64,000 bases of DNA from Microbacterium capsulatum (GCF_030865425.1 NZ_JAVFCB010000005.1:29974-93973); one strand, 5' to 3'. Counted from the stretch's first letter, positions 18,530 through 27,495 are shown. Translations and numbers: made by a program. The notes: generated by a model not told the origin, from the sequence alone.

Positions 18530-19119
18530 TGAGCACCGAGACTGCCGCGCCGGCTGGCAAGATCCAGCCGCGCCTGAAGCAGAAGTACAACACCGAGATC
18601 AAGAAGGCTCTGCAGGACGAGTTCGGCTATGCCAACGTCATGCAGATCCCGGGTCTGGTCAAGGTCGTCGTCAACACCGGTGTCGGTGAGGCGGCGCGCG
18701 ACTCCAAGGTGATCGAGGGTGCGGTCGACGACCTCACCAAGATCACCGGCCAGAAGCCGATCGTCACGAAGGCCCGCAAGTCCATCGCGCAGTTCAAGCT
18801 GCGCGAGGGTCAGCCCATCGGCGCGCACGTCACCCTCCGTGGCGACCGCGCCTGGGAGTTCGTGGACCGTCTGGTGAACCTCGCCCTGCCCCGTATCCGC
18901 GACTTCCGCGGTCTCTCGGACAAGCAGTTCGACGGCAACGGGAACTACACGTTCGGTCTCACCGAGCAGAGCGTGTTCCACGAGATCGATCAGGACAAGA
19001 TCGACCGCGTCCGCGGCTTCGACATCACGATCGTCACCACCGCGAAGAACGACGAAGAGGGTCGCGCGCTCCTGCGTCACCTCGGCTTCCCGTTCCGCGC
19101 GGCCGACGCGCAGGCGTAA
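18529..19119 (+). CDS. rplE: 50S ribosomal protein L5
   Basis: The 196-aa protein binds 5S rRNA and contacts the P-site tRNA. Core motifs are [42 protein letters not shown] and [19 protein letters not shown]. In most bacteria the next gene is rpsN (S14). Here it is absent: a 151-nt spacer with a hairpin follows, and then rpsH. Confidence 0.99.
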   Translation: MSTETAAPAGKIQPRLKQKYNTEIKKALQDEFGYANVMQIPGLVKVVVNTGVGEAARDSKVIEGAVDDLTKITGQKPIVTKARKSIAQFKLREGQPIGAHVTLRGDRAWEFVDRLVNLALPRIRDFRGLSDKQFDGNGNYTFGLTEQSVFHEIDQDKIDRVRGFDITIVTTAKNDEEGRALLRHLGFPFRAADAQA

Positions 19120-19130
19120 GACCTCGTCTC

Positions 19131-19170
19131 GAAGACCGGATCCGGGGAGTCCTCCCAGGATCCGGTCTTC
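19131..19170 (+). terminator. Hairpin between rplE and rpsH
   Basis: A 13-bp perfect stem (19131-19143 with 19158-19170) closes a 14-nt loop, 11 nt after the rplE stop. It lies exactly where rpsN is expected. It probably ends or attenuates the upstream part of the operon. Confidence 0.65.
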
Positions 19171-19183
19171 GGGCGTGTCGCGC

Positions 19184-19211
19184 TTGACGTACAATTGAAA
19201 ATTGCGTGCTC
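19184..19211 (+). promoter_or_regulatory. Possible internal promoter before rpsH
   Basis: An unusually AT-rich stretch reads TTGACGTACAATTGAAAATTG. TACAAT (19190-19195) would be a good -10 but lacks a clear -35; TTGACG (19184-19189) would be a good -35 but has no good -10 at 16-18 nt. It is promoter-like, and placed right after the hairpin. Confidence 0.35.
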
Positions 19212-19270
19212 ATCGCAGGCCGTCTGCCGTGTAACGGCAGCCGGAACCTCATGAACGAAAGAAGACAACT

Positions 19271-19669
19271 ATGACGATGACAGACCCGGTCGCAGATCTG
19301 CTGACCCGTCTGCGCAACGCGAACTCGGCGCACCACGACTCCGTGACCCTGCCGTCGAGCAAGCTCAAGACCCACATCGCCGAGATCCTCCAGCAGGAGG
19401 GCTACATCGCCGGTTGGGAGGTCTCCGACGCCCGTGTCGGCAAGAACCTCACGATCGAGCTGAAGTACGGCCCGAACCGGGAGCGGTCGATCGCGGGCAT
19501 CAAGCGCGTGTCGAAGCCCGGTCTCCGCGTGTACGCGAAGTCGACGGAGCTCCCCAAGGTGCTCGGTGGCCTCGGCGTCGCGATCCTGTCCACCTCCTCC
19601 GGTCTGCTCACGGACCGTCAGGCAGAGCAGAAGGGCGTGGGCGGAGAAGTTCTCGCCTACGTGTGGTGA
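19271..19669 (+). CDS. rpsH: 30S ribosomal protein S8
   Basis: The 132-aa product begins [20 protein letters not shown] and ends with [10 protein letters not shown], both standard. S8 binds 16S helix 21 and in enterobacteria represses the spc operon. AACGAAAGAAGACAACT precedes the ATG. It restarts the gene series after the 151-nt gap; rplF follows at 6 nt. Confidence 0.99.
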   Translation: MTMTDPVADLLTRLRNANSAHHDSVTLPSSKLKTHIAEILQQEGYIAGWEVSDARVGKNLTIELKYGPNRERSIAGIKRVSKPGLRVYAKSTELPKVLGGLGVAILSTSSGLLTDRQAEQKGVGGEVLAYVW

Positions 19670-19675
19670 TCTGAA

Positions 19676-20212
19676 ATGTCGCGTATTGGACGACTTCCCA
19701 TCGAGATCCCCGCGGGCGTGACCGTCTCGGTCGACGGCCGCGAGGTGTCGGTGAAGGGCCCGAAGGGCGAGCTCTCGCTCACCGTGGCCTCCCCCATCGC
19801 GGTGTCGGTCGAGGAGAACCAGGTTCTCGTCACCCGTCCGGACGACGAGCGCGCCTCGCGTTCGCTGCACGGCCTGACCCGCACCCTCATCAGCAACGAC
19901 ATCATCGGCGTGACCCAGGGCTACACCAAGGGCCTCGAGGTCGTCGGCACCGGTTACCGCGTGCAGCAGAAGGGCGACTCGGTCGAGTTCGCTCTCGGCT
20001 TCTCGCACCCCGTGCTGGTCGACCCGCCCGCCGGCATCACCCTGACGGTCGAGGGCACCAACAAGCTCACCGTCAGCGGCATCTCGAAGCAGGCCGTCGG
20101 TGAGGCGGCTGCGAACATCCGCAAGATCCGCAAGCCTGAGCCGTACAAGGGCAAGGGCGTTCGCTACGCGGGCGAGATCGTGCGCCGCAAGGCCGGAAAG
20201 AGTGGTAAGTAA
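19676..20212 (+). CDS. rplF: 50S ribosomal protein L6
   Basis: The 178-aa protein consists of two repeated domains, with [13 protein letters not shown] at the N-terminus and the conserved [14 protein letters not shown] motif near the C-terminus that contacts the sarcin-ricin loop. GATCTGAA precedes the ATG. rplR begins 2 nt after its stop. Confidence 0.99.
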   Translation: MSRIGRLPIEIPAGVTVSVDGREVSVKGPKGELSLTVASPIAVSVEENQVLVTRPDDERASRSLHGLTRTLISNDIIGVTQGYTKGLEVVGTGYRVQQKGDSVEFALGFSHPVLVDPPAGITLTVEGTNKLTVSGISKQAVGEAAANIRKIRKPEPYKGKGVRYAGEIVRRKAGKSGK

Positions 20213-20214
20213 CC

Positions 20215-20574
20215 ATGGCGATCAAGTCGAAGTCCGACGCCCGTTCGCGTCGTCACGCCCGCCTTCGCAAGAAGGTCGTTGGCACCGAGGCGCGTCCGCG
20301 TCTCGTCGTCACCCGCTCCGCCCGTCACGTCTTCGTGCAGCTGGTCGACGACAGCAAGGGCCACACCGTGGCCTCTGCCTCCACCCTCGAGACCGACCTG
20401 CGCGCGTTCGACGGTGACAAGACCGCCAAGGCCCGCAAGGTCGGCGAGCTCGTCGCCGAGCGCGCGAAGGCCGCCGGCGTGTCCGAGGCCGTGTTCGACC
20501 GCGGCGGCAACCGGTACGCCGGTCGCGTCGCGGCCATCGCCGATGGCGCCCGTGAAGGGGGGCTGGCACTGTGA
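20215..20574 (+). CDS. rplR: 50S ribosomal protein L18
   Basis: The 119-aa product binds 5S rRNA with L5. The basic N-terminus [15 protein letters not shown] and the C-terminal [24 protein letters not shown] are diagnostic. Its stop overlaps the rpsE GTG start by four bases. Confidence 0.99.
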   Translation: MAIKSKSDARSRRHARLRKKVVGTEARPRLVVTRSARHVFVQLVDDSKGHTVASASTLETDLRAFDGDKTAKARKVGELVAERAKAAGVSEAVFDRGGNRYAGRVAAIADGAREGGLAL

Positions 20575-21260
20575 GTGACATCAAGGAGAACGAAGTGACC
20601 GAGACGGCTCCTGCCGCCGAGAACGCGGCCGGTTCCGAGGCTCCGCAGCGCGACGAGCGCCGCGGCGGCCGTGGTGGCCGCGACCGCGGCCAGGGCGGCC
20701 GTGACCGCAACTCGCGCGACCGCGCGGACAACCAGTTCCTCGAGCGCGTGGTGACCATCAACCGCGTGTCGAAGGTCGTCAAGGGCGGCCGTCGCTTCAG
20801 CTTCACCGCGCTCGTCGTGGTGGGTGACGGCAACGGTCTCGTGGGTGTCGGCTACGGCAAGGCCCGCGAGGTCCCGCTCGCGATCTCGAAGGGTGTCGAG
20901 GAGGCCAAGCGCAACTTCTTCCGCGTGCCGCGCTCCGCGTCGACCATCCCGCACCCGGTGCAGGGCGAGGCCGCCGCCGGCGTCGTGCTGCTGCGTCCGG
21001 CCGCTGCCGGTACCGGTGTCATCGCCGGTGGCCCGGTCCGCGCCGTGCTCGAGTGCGCCGGTATCCACGACGTGCTGTCCAAGTCGCTCGGCTCGTCCAA
21101 CACGATCAACATCGTGCACGCGACGGTGGAGGCCCTGAAGCAGCTCGAGGAGCCCCGTGCGGTCGCCGCGCGTCGTGGCCTCGAGTTCGACCAGGTCGCC
21201 CCGGCGCGTCTCGTCCGCGCCGAGGCCGAGGCCATCGCCGCGCAGAAGGCAGGTGTCTGA
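20571..21260 (+). CDS. rpsE: 30S ribosomal protein S5
   Basis: The 229-aa protein starts at GTG 20571. An N-terminal tail of about 50 residues is rich in Arg, Gly and Asp ([20 protein letters not shown]). The dsRBD-like core follows ([40 protein letters not shown]). S5 works with S4 in decoding accuracy. One-base overlap with rpmD. Confidence 0.99.
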   Translation: MSDIKENEVTETAPAAENAAGSEAPQRDERRGGRGGRDRGQGGRDRNSRDRADNQFLERVVTINRVSKVVKGGRRFSFTALVVVGDGNGLVGVGYGKAREVPLAISKGVEEAKRNFFRVPRSASTIPHPVQGEAAAGVVLLRPAAAGTGVIAGGPVRAVLECAGIHDVLSKSLGSSNTINIVHATVEALKQLEEPRAVAARRGLEFDQVAPARLVRAEAEAIAAQKAGV

Positions 21261-21445
21261 TGGCTGCGCGCCTCAAGGTCACGCAGGTCAAGTCCAAGGT
21301 GAGCGAGAAGCAGAACCAGCGCGACACGCTGCGTTCGCTCGGCCTCAAGCGGATCGGCGACTCGGTCGTCCGTCCCGACGACGCTCAGACCCGCGGCTAC
21401 GTCCGCGCGGTCGCTCACCTCGTCAAGGTTGAGGAGATCGACTAA
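21260..21445 (+). CDS. rpmD: 50S ribosomal protein L30
   Basis: A 61-aa protein with the L30 motif [27 protein letters not shown]. It is one of the smallest genes in the operon. Start and stop each share one base with the neighbours, rpsE and rplO. Confidence 0.98.
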   Translation: MAARLKVTQVKSKVSEKQNQRDTLRSLGLKRIGDSVVRPDDAQTRGYVRAVAHLVKVEEID

Positions 21446-21957
21446 TGGCTGAGAAGAAGGAAGCGGCGGCCAAGAAGCCCGCCGCGAAGAAGGCCGTCGC
21501 CGAGGCTCCCGTCTCGCGTCCCGGCGTCCTGAAGGTGCACCACCTGCGTCCGGTCCCCGGCGCCAACACCGCCAAGACCCGCGTGGGTCGCGGTGAGGGC
21601 TCCAAGGGCAAGACCGCCGGTCGCGGCACCAAGGGCACCAAGGCCCGCAACACCGTTCGCGTCGGTTTCGAGGGTGGGCAGATGCCGCTGCACATGCGCA
21701 CCCCGAAGCTGCGCGGCTTCAAGAACCCGTTCCGCGTCGAGTACCAGGTCGTGAACCTGGACAAGCTCGCCGAGCTCTACCCGGCCGGGGGCGACGTCAC
21801 CGTCGCCGACCTGGTCGCCAAGGGCGCGGTCCGCAAGAACGAGAAGGTCAAGGTCCTGGGCAACGGTGACATCGCCGTGGCCCTGACCGTGTCGGTCGAC
21901 AAGGTCTCCAGCTCCGCGGAGCAGAAGATCGTCGCCGCCGGCGGATCCGTCAAGTAA
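21445..21957 (+). CDS. rplO: 50S ribosomal protein L15 with Lys/Ala N-terminal extension
   Basis: The 170-aa product has about 24 extra N-terminal residues ([15 protein letters not shown]) before the L15 core ([36 protein letters not shown]). L15 is a late assembly protein of the 50S core. It is the last ribosomal gene of this series, followed by a terminator-like hairpin and then secY. Confidence 0.98.
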   Translation: MAEKKEAAAKKPAAKKAVAEAPVSRPGVLKVHHLRPVPGANTAKTRVGRGEGSKGKTAGRGTKGTKARNTVRVGFEGGQMPLHMRTPKLRGFKNPFRVEYQVVNLDKLAELYPAGGDVTVADLVAKGAVRKNEKVKVLGNGDIAVALTVSVDKVSSSAEQKIVAAGGSVK

Positions 21958-21966
21958 CACCCGTCG

Positions 21967-21996
21967 AGAGGGGCCGGAGATTTCTCCGGCCCCTCT
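21967..21996 (+). terminator. Hairpin between rplO and secY
   Basis: A perfect 13-bp stem (21967-21979 with 21984-21996) with a 4-nt ATTT loop, followed by TGCGTT, 10 nt after the rplO stop. It is a good intrinsic terminator or strong attenuator. The following 60 nt may carry a promoter for secY, but no clear hexamers are visible. Confidence 0.75.
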
Positions 21997-22059
21997 TGCG
22001 TTACCCTGGGTTCTGAGTGTCCAGATATCGGACGCTCGTCCCCTTCAGGAGGCAAGCTT

Positions 22060-23382
22060 TTGTTTAGCGCCATCGCGCGGATCTTCCGCACGCCGGATCT
22101 TCGTCGCAAGATCGGCTTCACGATCGCGATCATCGCCGTGTACCGCCTCGGATCCACCGTCCCCGCGCCGTTCGTGAGTTTCCCGAACGTCGCCGCATGC
22201 CTCGCGTCGAACAGCGGAACCGAGGGTCTGCTCGGTCTCGTGAACCTCTTCTCCGGCGGCGCGCTGCTGAAGCTGTCGATCTTCGCCCTCGGAGTCATGC
22301 CGTACATCACGGCCTCGATCATCACCCAGCTGCTGCGCGTGGTCATCCCGCACTTCGAGACCCTCCACAAGGAGGGCCAGGCCGGTCAGGCCAAGCTCAC
22401 CCAGTACACCCGTTACCTGACGATCGCGCTGGCGCTGCTGCAGTCCACGACGCTCGTCACCGTGGCCCGCAGCGGCCAGCTCTTCGGTCAGACCGGCGTC
22501 GCCGCCTGCAAGCAGCTGCTCACCAACGACGTGTGGTACGCGCAGCTGCTCATGATCATCGCGCTGACGGCCGGCACCGGCCTCATCATGTGGTTCGCCG
22601 AGCTCGTCACCGAGAAGGGCATCGGCAACGGCATGTCGCTGCTCATCTTCACGTCGATCGCCGCGACCTTCCCCGGCGCGATGTGGAGCATCTGGCAGAC
22701 CCGCGGCTTCGAGGTCTTCCTCCTCGTCCTCGCCGTCGGCATCGTCGTGATGTCGCTCGTCGTCTTCATCGAGCAGTCCCAGCGACGGATCCCCGTGCAG
22801 TACGCCAAGCGCATGGTCGGCCGGCGCACGTACGGCGGCACCAACACGTACATCCCGATCAAGGTGAACATGGCGGGCGTGATCCCGGTCATCTTCGCCT
22901 CGTCGCTGCTGTACATCCCGATGCTCGTGGCGCAGTTCAACATCCCGCAGGACGGCAAGACGCCGCCGGCGTGGGCGACCTGGATCATGACCTACTTCGT
23001 CAAGGGCGACCACCCCATCTACATGGCGGTGTACTTCCTCCTGATCATCGGCTTCACCTACTTCTACGTCGCGATCACGTTCAACCCGGTCGAGGTCGCC
23101 GACAACATGAAGAAGTACGGCGGGTTCATCCCGGGGATCCGCGCCGGACGTCCGACCGCCGAGTACCTCGACTACGTGCTCACCCGGATCACGCTGCCCG
23201 GATCCCTCTACCTCGGCCTGATCGCGCTGGTCCCGCTGATCGCTCTGGCCACGGTCGGGGCGAACCAGAACTTCCCGTTCGGCGGCGCCTCGATCCTCAT
23301 CATCGTCGGTGTGGGACTGGAGACGGTCAAGCAGATCGACGCGCAGCTGCAGCAGCGACACTACGAAGGGCTTCTCCGATGA
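22060..23382 (+). CDS. secY: Preprotein translocase subunit SecY
   Basis: The 440-aa membrane protein forms the protein-conducting channel with SecE and SecG. Ten membrane segments are visible. SecY hallmarks include FALGVMPYITASIITQLL, GIGNGMSLLIF and the cytoplasmic loop RRIPVQYAKRMVGRRTYGGTNTYIP region. The start codon is TTG at 22060, chosen because AGGAGG lies 8 nt upstream and MFSAIARIFRTPDLR matches the family N-terminus. It overlaps adk by four bases. Confidence 0.98.
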   Translation: MFSAIARIFRTPDLRRKIGFTIAIIAVYRLGSTVPAPFVSFPNVAACLASNSGTEGLLGLVNLFSGGALLKLSIFALGVMPYITASIITQLLRVVIPHFETLHKEGQAGQAKLTQYTRYLTIALALLQSTTLVTVARSGQLFGQTGVAACKQLLTNDVWYAQLLMIIALTAGTGLIMWFAELVTEKGIGNGMSLLIFTSIAATFPGAMWSIWQTRGFEVFLLVLAVGIVVMSLVVFIEQSQRRIPVQYAKRMVGRRTYGGTNTYIPIKVNMAGVIPVIFASSLLYIPMLVAQFNIPQDGKTPPAWATWIMTYFVKGDHPIYMAVYFLLIIGFTYFYVAITFNPVEVADNMKKYGGFIPGIRAGRPTAEYLDYVLTRITLPGSLYLGLIALVPLIALATVGANQNFPFGGASILIIVGVGLETVKQIDAQLQQRHYEGLLR

Positions 23383-23993
23383 CGGCATCCGCACACACCA
23401 CCGCGCGACTTCTGATCGTCGGCCCGCAGGGCTCCGGCAAGGGCACGCAGGGTCTGCGGATCGCCGAGGCCTTCGGCATCCCCGAGGTCTCCACCGGCGA
23501 CATCTTCCGCGCCAACATCAAGGCGGGCACCGAGCTCGGCAAGCAGGTCACCGCGATCCTCGACGCCGGCGACCTGGTCTCGGACGAGCTGACCGGCGCG
23601 CTGGTCAGCGACCGTCTGTCGCAGCCGGACGCGGAGGACGGCTTCCTGCTCGACGGCTACCCGCGCAACGCGGCCCAGGTGCAGCACCTGAACGAGATCC
23701 TCGCCGCCCAGGGCACGTCGCTCGACGTCGTGATCCAGCTCGACGTGCCCCGTGAGGAGAGCATCGCCCGGCTCAACCTGCGTTCGGCCGAGCAGGGCCG
23801 CTCCGACGACACCCCGGAGATGATCGCGCACCGCCTGGACATCTACGAGGCGCAGACCGCCCCGATCCTCGAGGCGTTCGGCGCCCGCGGGATCGTGGAG
23901 CGGATCGACGGCGTCGGCGGCCTCGACGAGATCACGGAGCGCATCTTCGCGGCCCTCGCGGCGCGCGGGATCGTGCGCACGGCTGCGGTCTGA
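23379..23993 (+). CDS. adk: Adenylate kinase
   Basis: The 204-aa enzyme interconverts ATP, ADP and AMP. Its P-loop at residues 15-23 reads GPQGSGKGT, where most homologues have GPPGAGKGT. The AMP-site STGDIFR and the DGYPRN motif are present. The LID region is of the short, zinc-free type. ATG overlaps the secY stop (ATGA), the usual secY-adk-map order. Confidence 0.98.
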   Translation: MTASAHTTARLLIVGPQGSGKGTQGLRIAEAFGIPEVSTGDIFRANIKAGTELGKQVTAILDAGDLVSDELTGALVSDRLSQPDAEDGFLLDGYPRNAAQVQHLNEILAAQGTSLDVVIQLDVPREESIARLNLRSAEQGRSDDTPEMIAHRLDIYEAQTAPILEAFGARGIVERIDGVGGLDEITERIFAALAARGIVRTAAV

Positions 23994-23994
23994 C

Positions 23995-24846
23995 GTGGCG
24001 TTCCGCCGCTCGATCTACAAGAGCCCGGCGCAGCTGCGCTCGATGGTCGACCCCGGACTCATCACCGCCGCGGCGCTGACCGCCGTCCGCGCGGCCGTCG
24101 CCCCCGGCGTCAGCACGGGGGAGCTGGACGCGATCGCCGACCGCGTGATCCGGGAGCGCGGCGCGGAGTCGAACTTCAAGCTCGTGCGCGGCTACCGGCA
24201 CGCGACCTGCATCTCCGTGAACGACCAGGTCGTGCACGGGATCCCGGGATCGCGGGTGCTGCAGCCCGGTGACATCGTCTCGATCGACTGCGGGGCGCAG
24301 TTCCGCGGCTGGAACGGCGACAGCGCGATCACCGTGGTCGTGCCGGATCCCGCGCAGCCCGAGCTGGTGTCCGCCCGCGAGGACCTCTCCCGGGTGACCG
24401 AGGGGTCCATGTGGGCCGGCATCGCCGCCATGGCGACCGCCTCGCACCTCGGCGACATCTCCGCCGCGATCGAGGACCACATCCTCGGCGCGGGCCCGAG
24501 TTCCGTCGCGCCGGAGTACGGGATCCTCCGCGAGTACGTCGGTCACGGCATCGGCCGCAAGATGCACGAGGCGCCCAGCCTGTTCAACTACCGCACGTCC
24601 GACCGCGGCGCCGAGGTGCGCCCGGGTCTCGTGCTGGCGATCGAGCCGATGGTGACCTCCGGATCCGACCGGACGTACGTCGAGGACGACGACTGGACCG
24701 TCACGACGACCGACGGATCCGACGGCTCGCACTGGGAGCACAGCGTCGCGCTGCACGACGACGGCATCTGGGTGCTCACCGCCGAGGACGGCGGCCGGGC
24801 GGGCCTGGCCCCCTTCGGCATCACGCCCGCGCCCATCCCCGCCTGA
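23995..24846 (+). CDS. map: Type I methionine aminopeptidase
   Basis: The 283-aa metalloenzyme removes N-terminal Met. Metal ligands are visible in order: Asp in SIDCGAQ, Asp in WNGDSAIT, His in GHGIGRKMHE, Glu in AIEPMV and Glu in HWEHSVAL. GTG 23995 begins 1 nt after the adk stop. The unit ends here; the family B palindrome lies 49 nt further on. Confidence 0.97.
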   Translation: MAFRRSIYKSPAQLRSMVDPGLITAAALTAVRAAVAPGVSTGELDAIADRVIRERGAESNFKLVRGYRHATCISVNDQVVHGIPGSRVLQPGDIVSIDCGAQFRGWNGDSAITVVVPDPAQPELVSAREDLSRVTEGSMWAGIAAMATASHLGDISAAIEDHILGAGPSSVAPEYGILREYVGHGIGRKMHEAPSLFNYRTSDRGAEVRPGLVLAIEPMVTSGSDRTYVEDDDWTVTTTDGSDGSHWEHSVALHDDGIWVLTAEDGGRAGLAPFGITPAPIPA

Positions 24847-24895
24847 GGCGCCGGGCCGCGCCGGTCCTCCGCCCCGCGCCGCGTGGTCCGCGGGC

Positions 24896-24960
24896 GAGAA
24901 ACCACATTCGGCATGAGACATCGGGCCTGGATTGGTGTCTCGTTCAGGATCTGGTTTCTC
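24896..24960 (+). repeat. Family B palindromic repeat, copy 1 (forward)
   Basis: A 65-bp element with outer arms GAGAAACCA/TGGTTTCTC and a conserved inner core of type GAGACA...GGTGTCTC. It lies between map and the second DUF559 gene and overlaps that gene's last six codons (stop at 24944-24946). Its inner core is inverted relative to copy 2 at 26075. All three family B copies are exactly 65 bp. Confidence 0.92.
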
Positions 24961-25960
24961 GCGCAGCGAACGCCCCGGGAGAACGCCGTGGCGCGTCACG
25001 GCGGCGGTCCTGCAGCGTGTGCAGCATGACCGGGTCGGCGGGTCGCGCGTACGCGACGCCCGCGGTGGTCAGCGCTCTCTGCAGCGGTGTCACCCGCCAT
25101 GCGTCGGCGAGATCCCAGCGGCCGAACGGGTGTCCGTGCCGTCGGAGCCTGTCCTCGCGTCGCTTCTCCTCGATCAGGCGTTCGGCGGCGGCGTCGGGGT
25201 CCTCGAATCCGTACTTTCCCCAGCCGTCCGCCTCGCCGATGACGCGCGAGCCCGGGAAGTGGAAGTCCACGCGATCCTCCGCGCCCTCGTAGTGGAACAC
25301 CCTCTGCAGCTCCGGTCGCGGGAACCCGGACCATTCGATCACGGCGCGACTGACGCTCTCCGCGGGCGATTCGGCACGATCGTCGGCATGCTCCCACAGC
25401 CAGCGCTGCCGTGCGGAACCGCGCGACGACACCCGGGAGGCACCGAGCCCGCGCAGACGGCCAAGGCTCAGCGGGCCACCCTGAGCGGGGGAGAGCGCAG
25501 CGTCGAACACCGCCAGGGCACGCGCCGGGGGCAGCGCCCGGCCGAGGTCGGCGACGGTGTCGAGCAGCGACGTGACGAGCACCCCGCCCCGCCGCTCGAG
25601 AACACGCTCGTCCTCGCTCGTGTGCACGGCCACATCGCCGAAGCGTCGTGAGCGCGGCCGCTCGGGGCTGTGCACATGGATGTCGCGGGTCTCGCCGAAC
25701 AGGGGCAGTCCGTGCACGACCGCGGCAGACTCGAGGCACAGCGCGGCGTCGGGGTGCGCGCGAACGAACGCGTGCACGCGGACGGCGTAGCGCTCCCAGG
25801 GCTTCAGCGCCTCGTAGGCCGTGCGGTCGGCGTAGATCCCGGGCCGGATCCTGACGAACGCGGTCGTGCGGATCCGGATCCCGAAGGCGCGCGCCTCGCC
25901 GACGGTGACCAACGGCACAGGCGCGGCGGTCGTGGCGCGGTCGGAGAGCAGGAGGGGCAT
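24944..25960 (-). CDS. AbiEi-like / DUF559 endonuclease-fold protein (family B associated)
   Basis: The 338-aa product has an N-terminal winged-helix-like part (VTVGEARAFGIRIRTTAFVRIRPGIY). A middle region follows, containing the VVHGLPL segment typical of these proteins. The C-terminal DUF559-like domain shows AESPAESVSRAVIEWSGFP, EDRVDFHFPGSRVIGEADG and EEKRREDRLRRHG. The acidic pair in RVDF and GEADG plus KRRED fit a restriction-fold metal site (family knowledge). ATG 25960 was chosen because the family N-terminus starts there; the open frame extends to 26518 without support. It is bracketed by inverted family B palindromes, and its stop codon lies inside copy 1. Overall similarity to the gene at 10827 is low, so they are distant relatives. 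Confidence 0.85.
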   Translation of the reverse strand: MPLLLSDRATTAAPVPLVTVGEARAFGIRIRTTAFVRIRPGIYADRTAYEALKPWERYAVRVHAFVRAHPDAALCLESAAVVHGLPLFGETRDIHVHSPERPRSRRFGDVAVHTSEDERVLERRGGVLVTSLLDTVADLGRALPPARALAVFDAALSPAQGGPLSLGRLRGLGASRVSSRGSARQRWLWEHADDRAESPAESVSRAVIEWSGFPRPELQRVFHYEGAEDRVDFHFPGSRVIGEADGWGKYGFEDPDAAAERLIEEKRREDRLRRHGHPFGRWDLADAWRVTPLQRALTTAGVAYARPADPVMLHTLQDRRRDAPRRSPGAFAARETRS

Positions 25961-26074
25961 GGTGCCATCGTGGGCCGTACGCGGCACCGGATCCGCGCCG
26001 CCTCCGCAGTCGGTGCAGAACCGGCACGAGCGCCGCGCTGTGCGGAGCGAGCGGACGCGGCCGGCGACGGTGCC

Positions 26075-26139
26075 GAGAAACCACAATCTGCACGAGACAC
26101 CACGTCCGGGCTGATGTCTCATGTTGGATCTGGTTTCTC
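26075..26139 (-). repeat. Family B palindromic repeat, copy 2 (reverse)
   Basis: A 65-bp copy 114 nt upstream of the second DUF559 start. The reverse complement matches copy 1 best through the inner core (CATGAGACATC, then GGTGTCTCGT). The two copies enclose a unit of 1244 bp. Confidence 0.92.
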
Positions 26140-26235
26140 GCGTGAGGGGGCAGGCGGGAGCGCGGGGCCAGGCGGGAGCGCGCGGGGCGGGGCGCGGGAG
26201 CGCGGGGCGCGGGGCGGCGTGCGGGGGCGGGGCTC
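26140..26235. repeat. G-rich degenerate tandem repeat
   Basis: Repeats of GGCGGGAGCGCGGGG-like units immediately follow family B copy 2. Many runs of four G occur on the plus strand. With the repeat and the upstream spacer this accounts for 25961-26321; no other gene is visible there. Confidence 0.6.
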
Positions 26236-26321
26236 GCACGGGCCTCAAAGCCGGATCCGGCACAATGGGAGGACACAGCAATCGGATCCGCGTGCGCGGA
26301 TCCGGAACGGGAGAGAGATAC

Positions 26322-26993
26322 ATGGCCGCTGCCAAGGGCAGGACCAACGGGTTCGCCATCGGAGTCACCGCAGCCGTGGTGGCCGTCCTCATCGTGCTGG
26401 TCGGTGTGGTCGTGTTCCTGAACAACAAGGCGACCGACCCGGGCGAGAAGCCGGTCGGCTCGCACATCACCGACACGGGCGGGATCGTCTTCGGCGACTC
26501 GAAGACCAACACCGTCACGACCTACGTCGACTTCCTCTGCCCGATCTGCAACCAGTTCGAGCAGTCCGAGGGCGACACCATCAAGCAGCAGGTCGACTCC
26601 GGCAAGAGCGCCCTGCAGGTGCAGCCGGTCTCCATCCTCGACAGCCGCACCTCGCCCGCCGGCTACTCCAGCCGCGCCGCGTCGGCGATGTACTCCGTCG
26701 CGATCCACGACTACAAGAACGCGTACGCCTTCATGCAGGCGCTCTACGCGGGCCAGCCCCAGGAGGGCTCGGCCGGTCTCACCGACGACCAGATCATCGA
26801 CATCGCGAAGCAGGCCGGGGTCAACGTGACCAGCGATCTCGAGAAGGAGATCAAGGCGCACAAGTACCAGAAATGGGCCCAGGCGGCGCAGCTGCCGCAG
26901 GGCGCCAGCGGCACCCCGACCCTCGTGATCAACGGGAAGCAGATCCCGGTCACGATGAACCCCAACGCGGACATCCTGCCGCACCTGAAGTAG
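26322..26993 (+). CDS. Membrane-anchored DsbA-like thiol-disulfide oxidoreductase
   Basis: The 223-aa product has one N-terminal membrane segment (residues about 11-34, FAIGVTAAVVAVLIVLVGVVVFL), so the rest faces outward. The thioredoxin-like domain carries Cys73-Pro-Ile-Cys76 in DFLCPICNQFE, and the cis-proline loop GTPTLVINGKQI near the C-terminus. It belongs to the DsbA-like 'Thioredoxin_4' group and probably oxidises or isomerises exported proteins. ATG 26322 follows GGGAGAGAGA; a longer open frame to 26121 is unsupported. It is a single gene ended by the terminator at 27008. Confidence 0.92.
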   Translation: MAAAKGRTNGFAIGVTAAVVAVLIVLVGVVVFLNNKATDPGEKPVGSHITDTGGIVFGDSKTNTVTTYVDFLCPICNQFEQSEGDTIKQQVDSGKSALQVQPVSILDSRTSPAGYSSRAASAMYSVAIHDYKNAYAFMQALYAGQPQEGSAGLTDDQIIDIAKQAGVNVTSDLEKEIKAHKYQKWAQAAQLPQGASGTPTLVINGKQIPVTMNPNADILPHLK

Positions 26994-27007
26994 CAGGACA
27001 GGTCCCG

Positions 27008-27040
27008 GAAGGGCGCGGATCCTGCGGGACCGCGCCCTTC
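27008..27040 (+). terminator. Terminator after the DsbA-like gene
   Basis: An 11-bp stem (27008-27018 with 27030-27040) with an 11-nt loop, followed by TCCCTTT. It separates this gene from the infA promoter. Confidence 0.75.
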
Positions 27041-27071
27041 TCCCTTTCCGCGAACGGCGTCCCGGATCCCA

Positions 27072-27101
27072 TTTGGCGGATCCGCGGATGCGGACTACCA
27101 T
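27072..27101 (+). promoter_or_regulatory. infA operon promoter (-35 TTTGGC, -10 TACCAT)
   Basis: TTTGGC at 27072-27077 and TACCAT at 27096-27101 have an 18-nt spacer. The TACCATAGA core is identical to that of the str promoter at 5900. The leader to infA is about 100 nt. Confidence 0.65.
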
Positions 27102-27206
27102 AGATCTTTGGTGCTCTGCGCCTTGGTCCGGCGTGTCCGGATCCGCGGGCATCACAACCACCCACCCACCGCAGATCGACCGGTCTGCAGAAGCGTCAGC
27201 GAGGCT

Positions 27207-27428
27207 ATGGCTAAGAAAGACGGTGTCATCGAGATCGAGGGCGTCGTGTCCGAGGCTCTGCCCAACGCGATGTTCCGCGTTGAGCTCAGCAACGGGCACA
27301 AGGTTCTTGCAACGATCTCCGGAAAGATGCGGCAGAACTACATCCGCATCATCCCCGAGGATCGCGTCGTCGTGGAGCTCTCGCCCTACGACCTCACGCG
27401 CGGCCGCATCGTCTACCGCTACCGCTAG
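27207..27428 (+). CDS. infA: Translation initiation factor IF-1
   Basis: The 73-aa protein is a single S1-like OB fold, starting [27 protein letters not shown] and ending [11 protein letters not shown]-1 occupies the A site during initiation. The start at ATG 27207 is preceded by AGCGAGG. It opens the infA-rpmJ-rpsM-rpsK-rpoA-rplQ series. Confidence 0.99.
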   Translation: MAKKDGVIEIEGVVSEALPNAMFRVELSNGHKVLATISGKMRQNYIRIIPEDRVVVELSPYDLTRGRIVYRYR

Positions 27429-27495
27429 GCCGGTCGAGAAGTAACACCCCAGGCGTCCGCGCCTGCCCGGTGAAGACAGCGATAAAGGAAACAAC

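Noticed and set aside
22060..23993. Long plus-strand frame through secY and adk in another reading frame
   Set aside because: Its 5' part is Arg/His-rich shadow sequence; the recognisable adenylate kinase at its 3' end has its own ATG at 23379 overlapping the secY stop.
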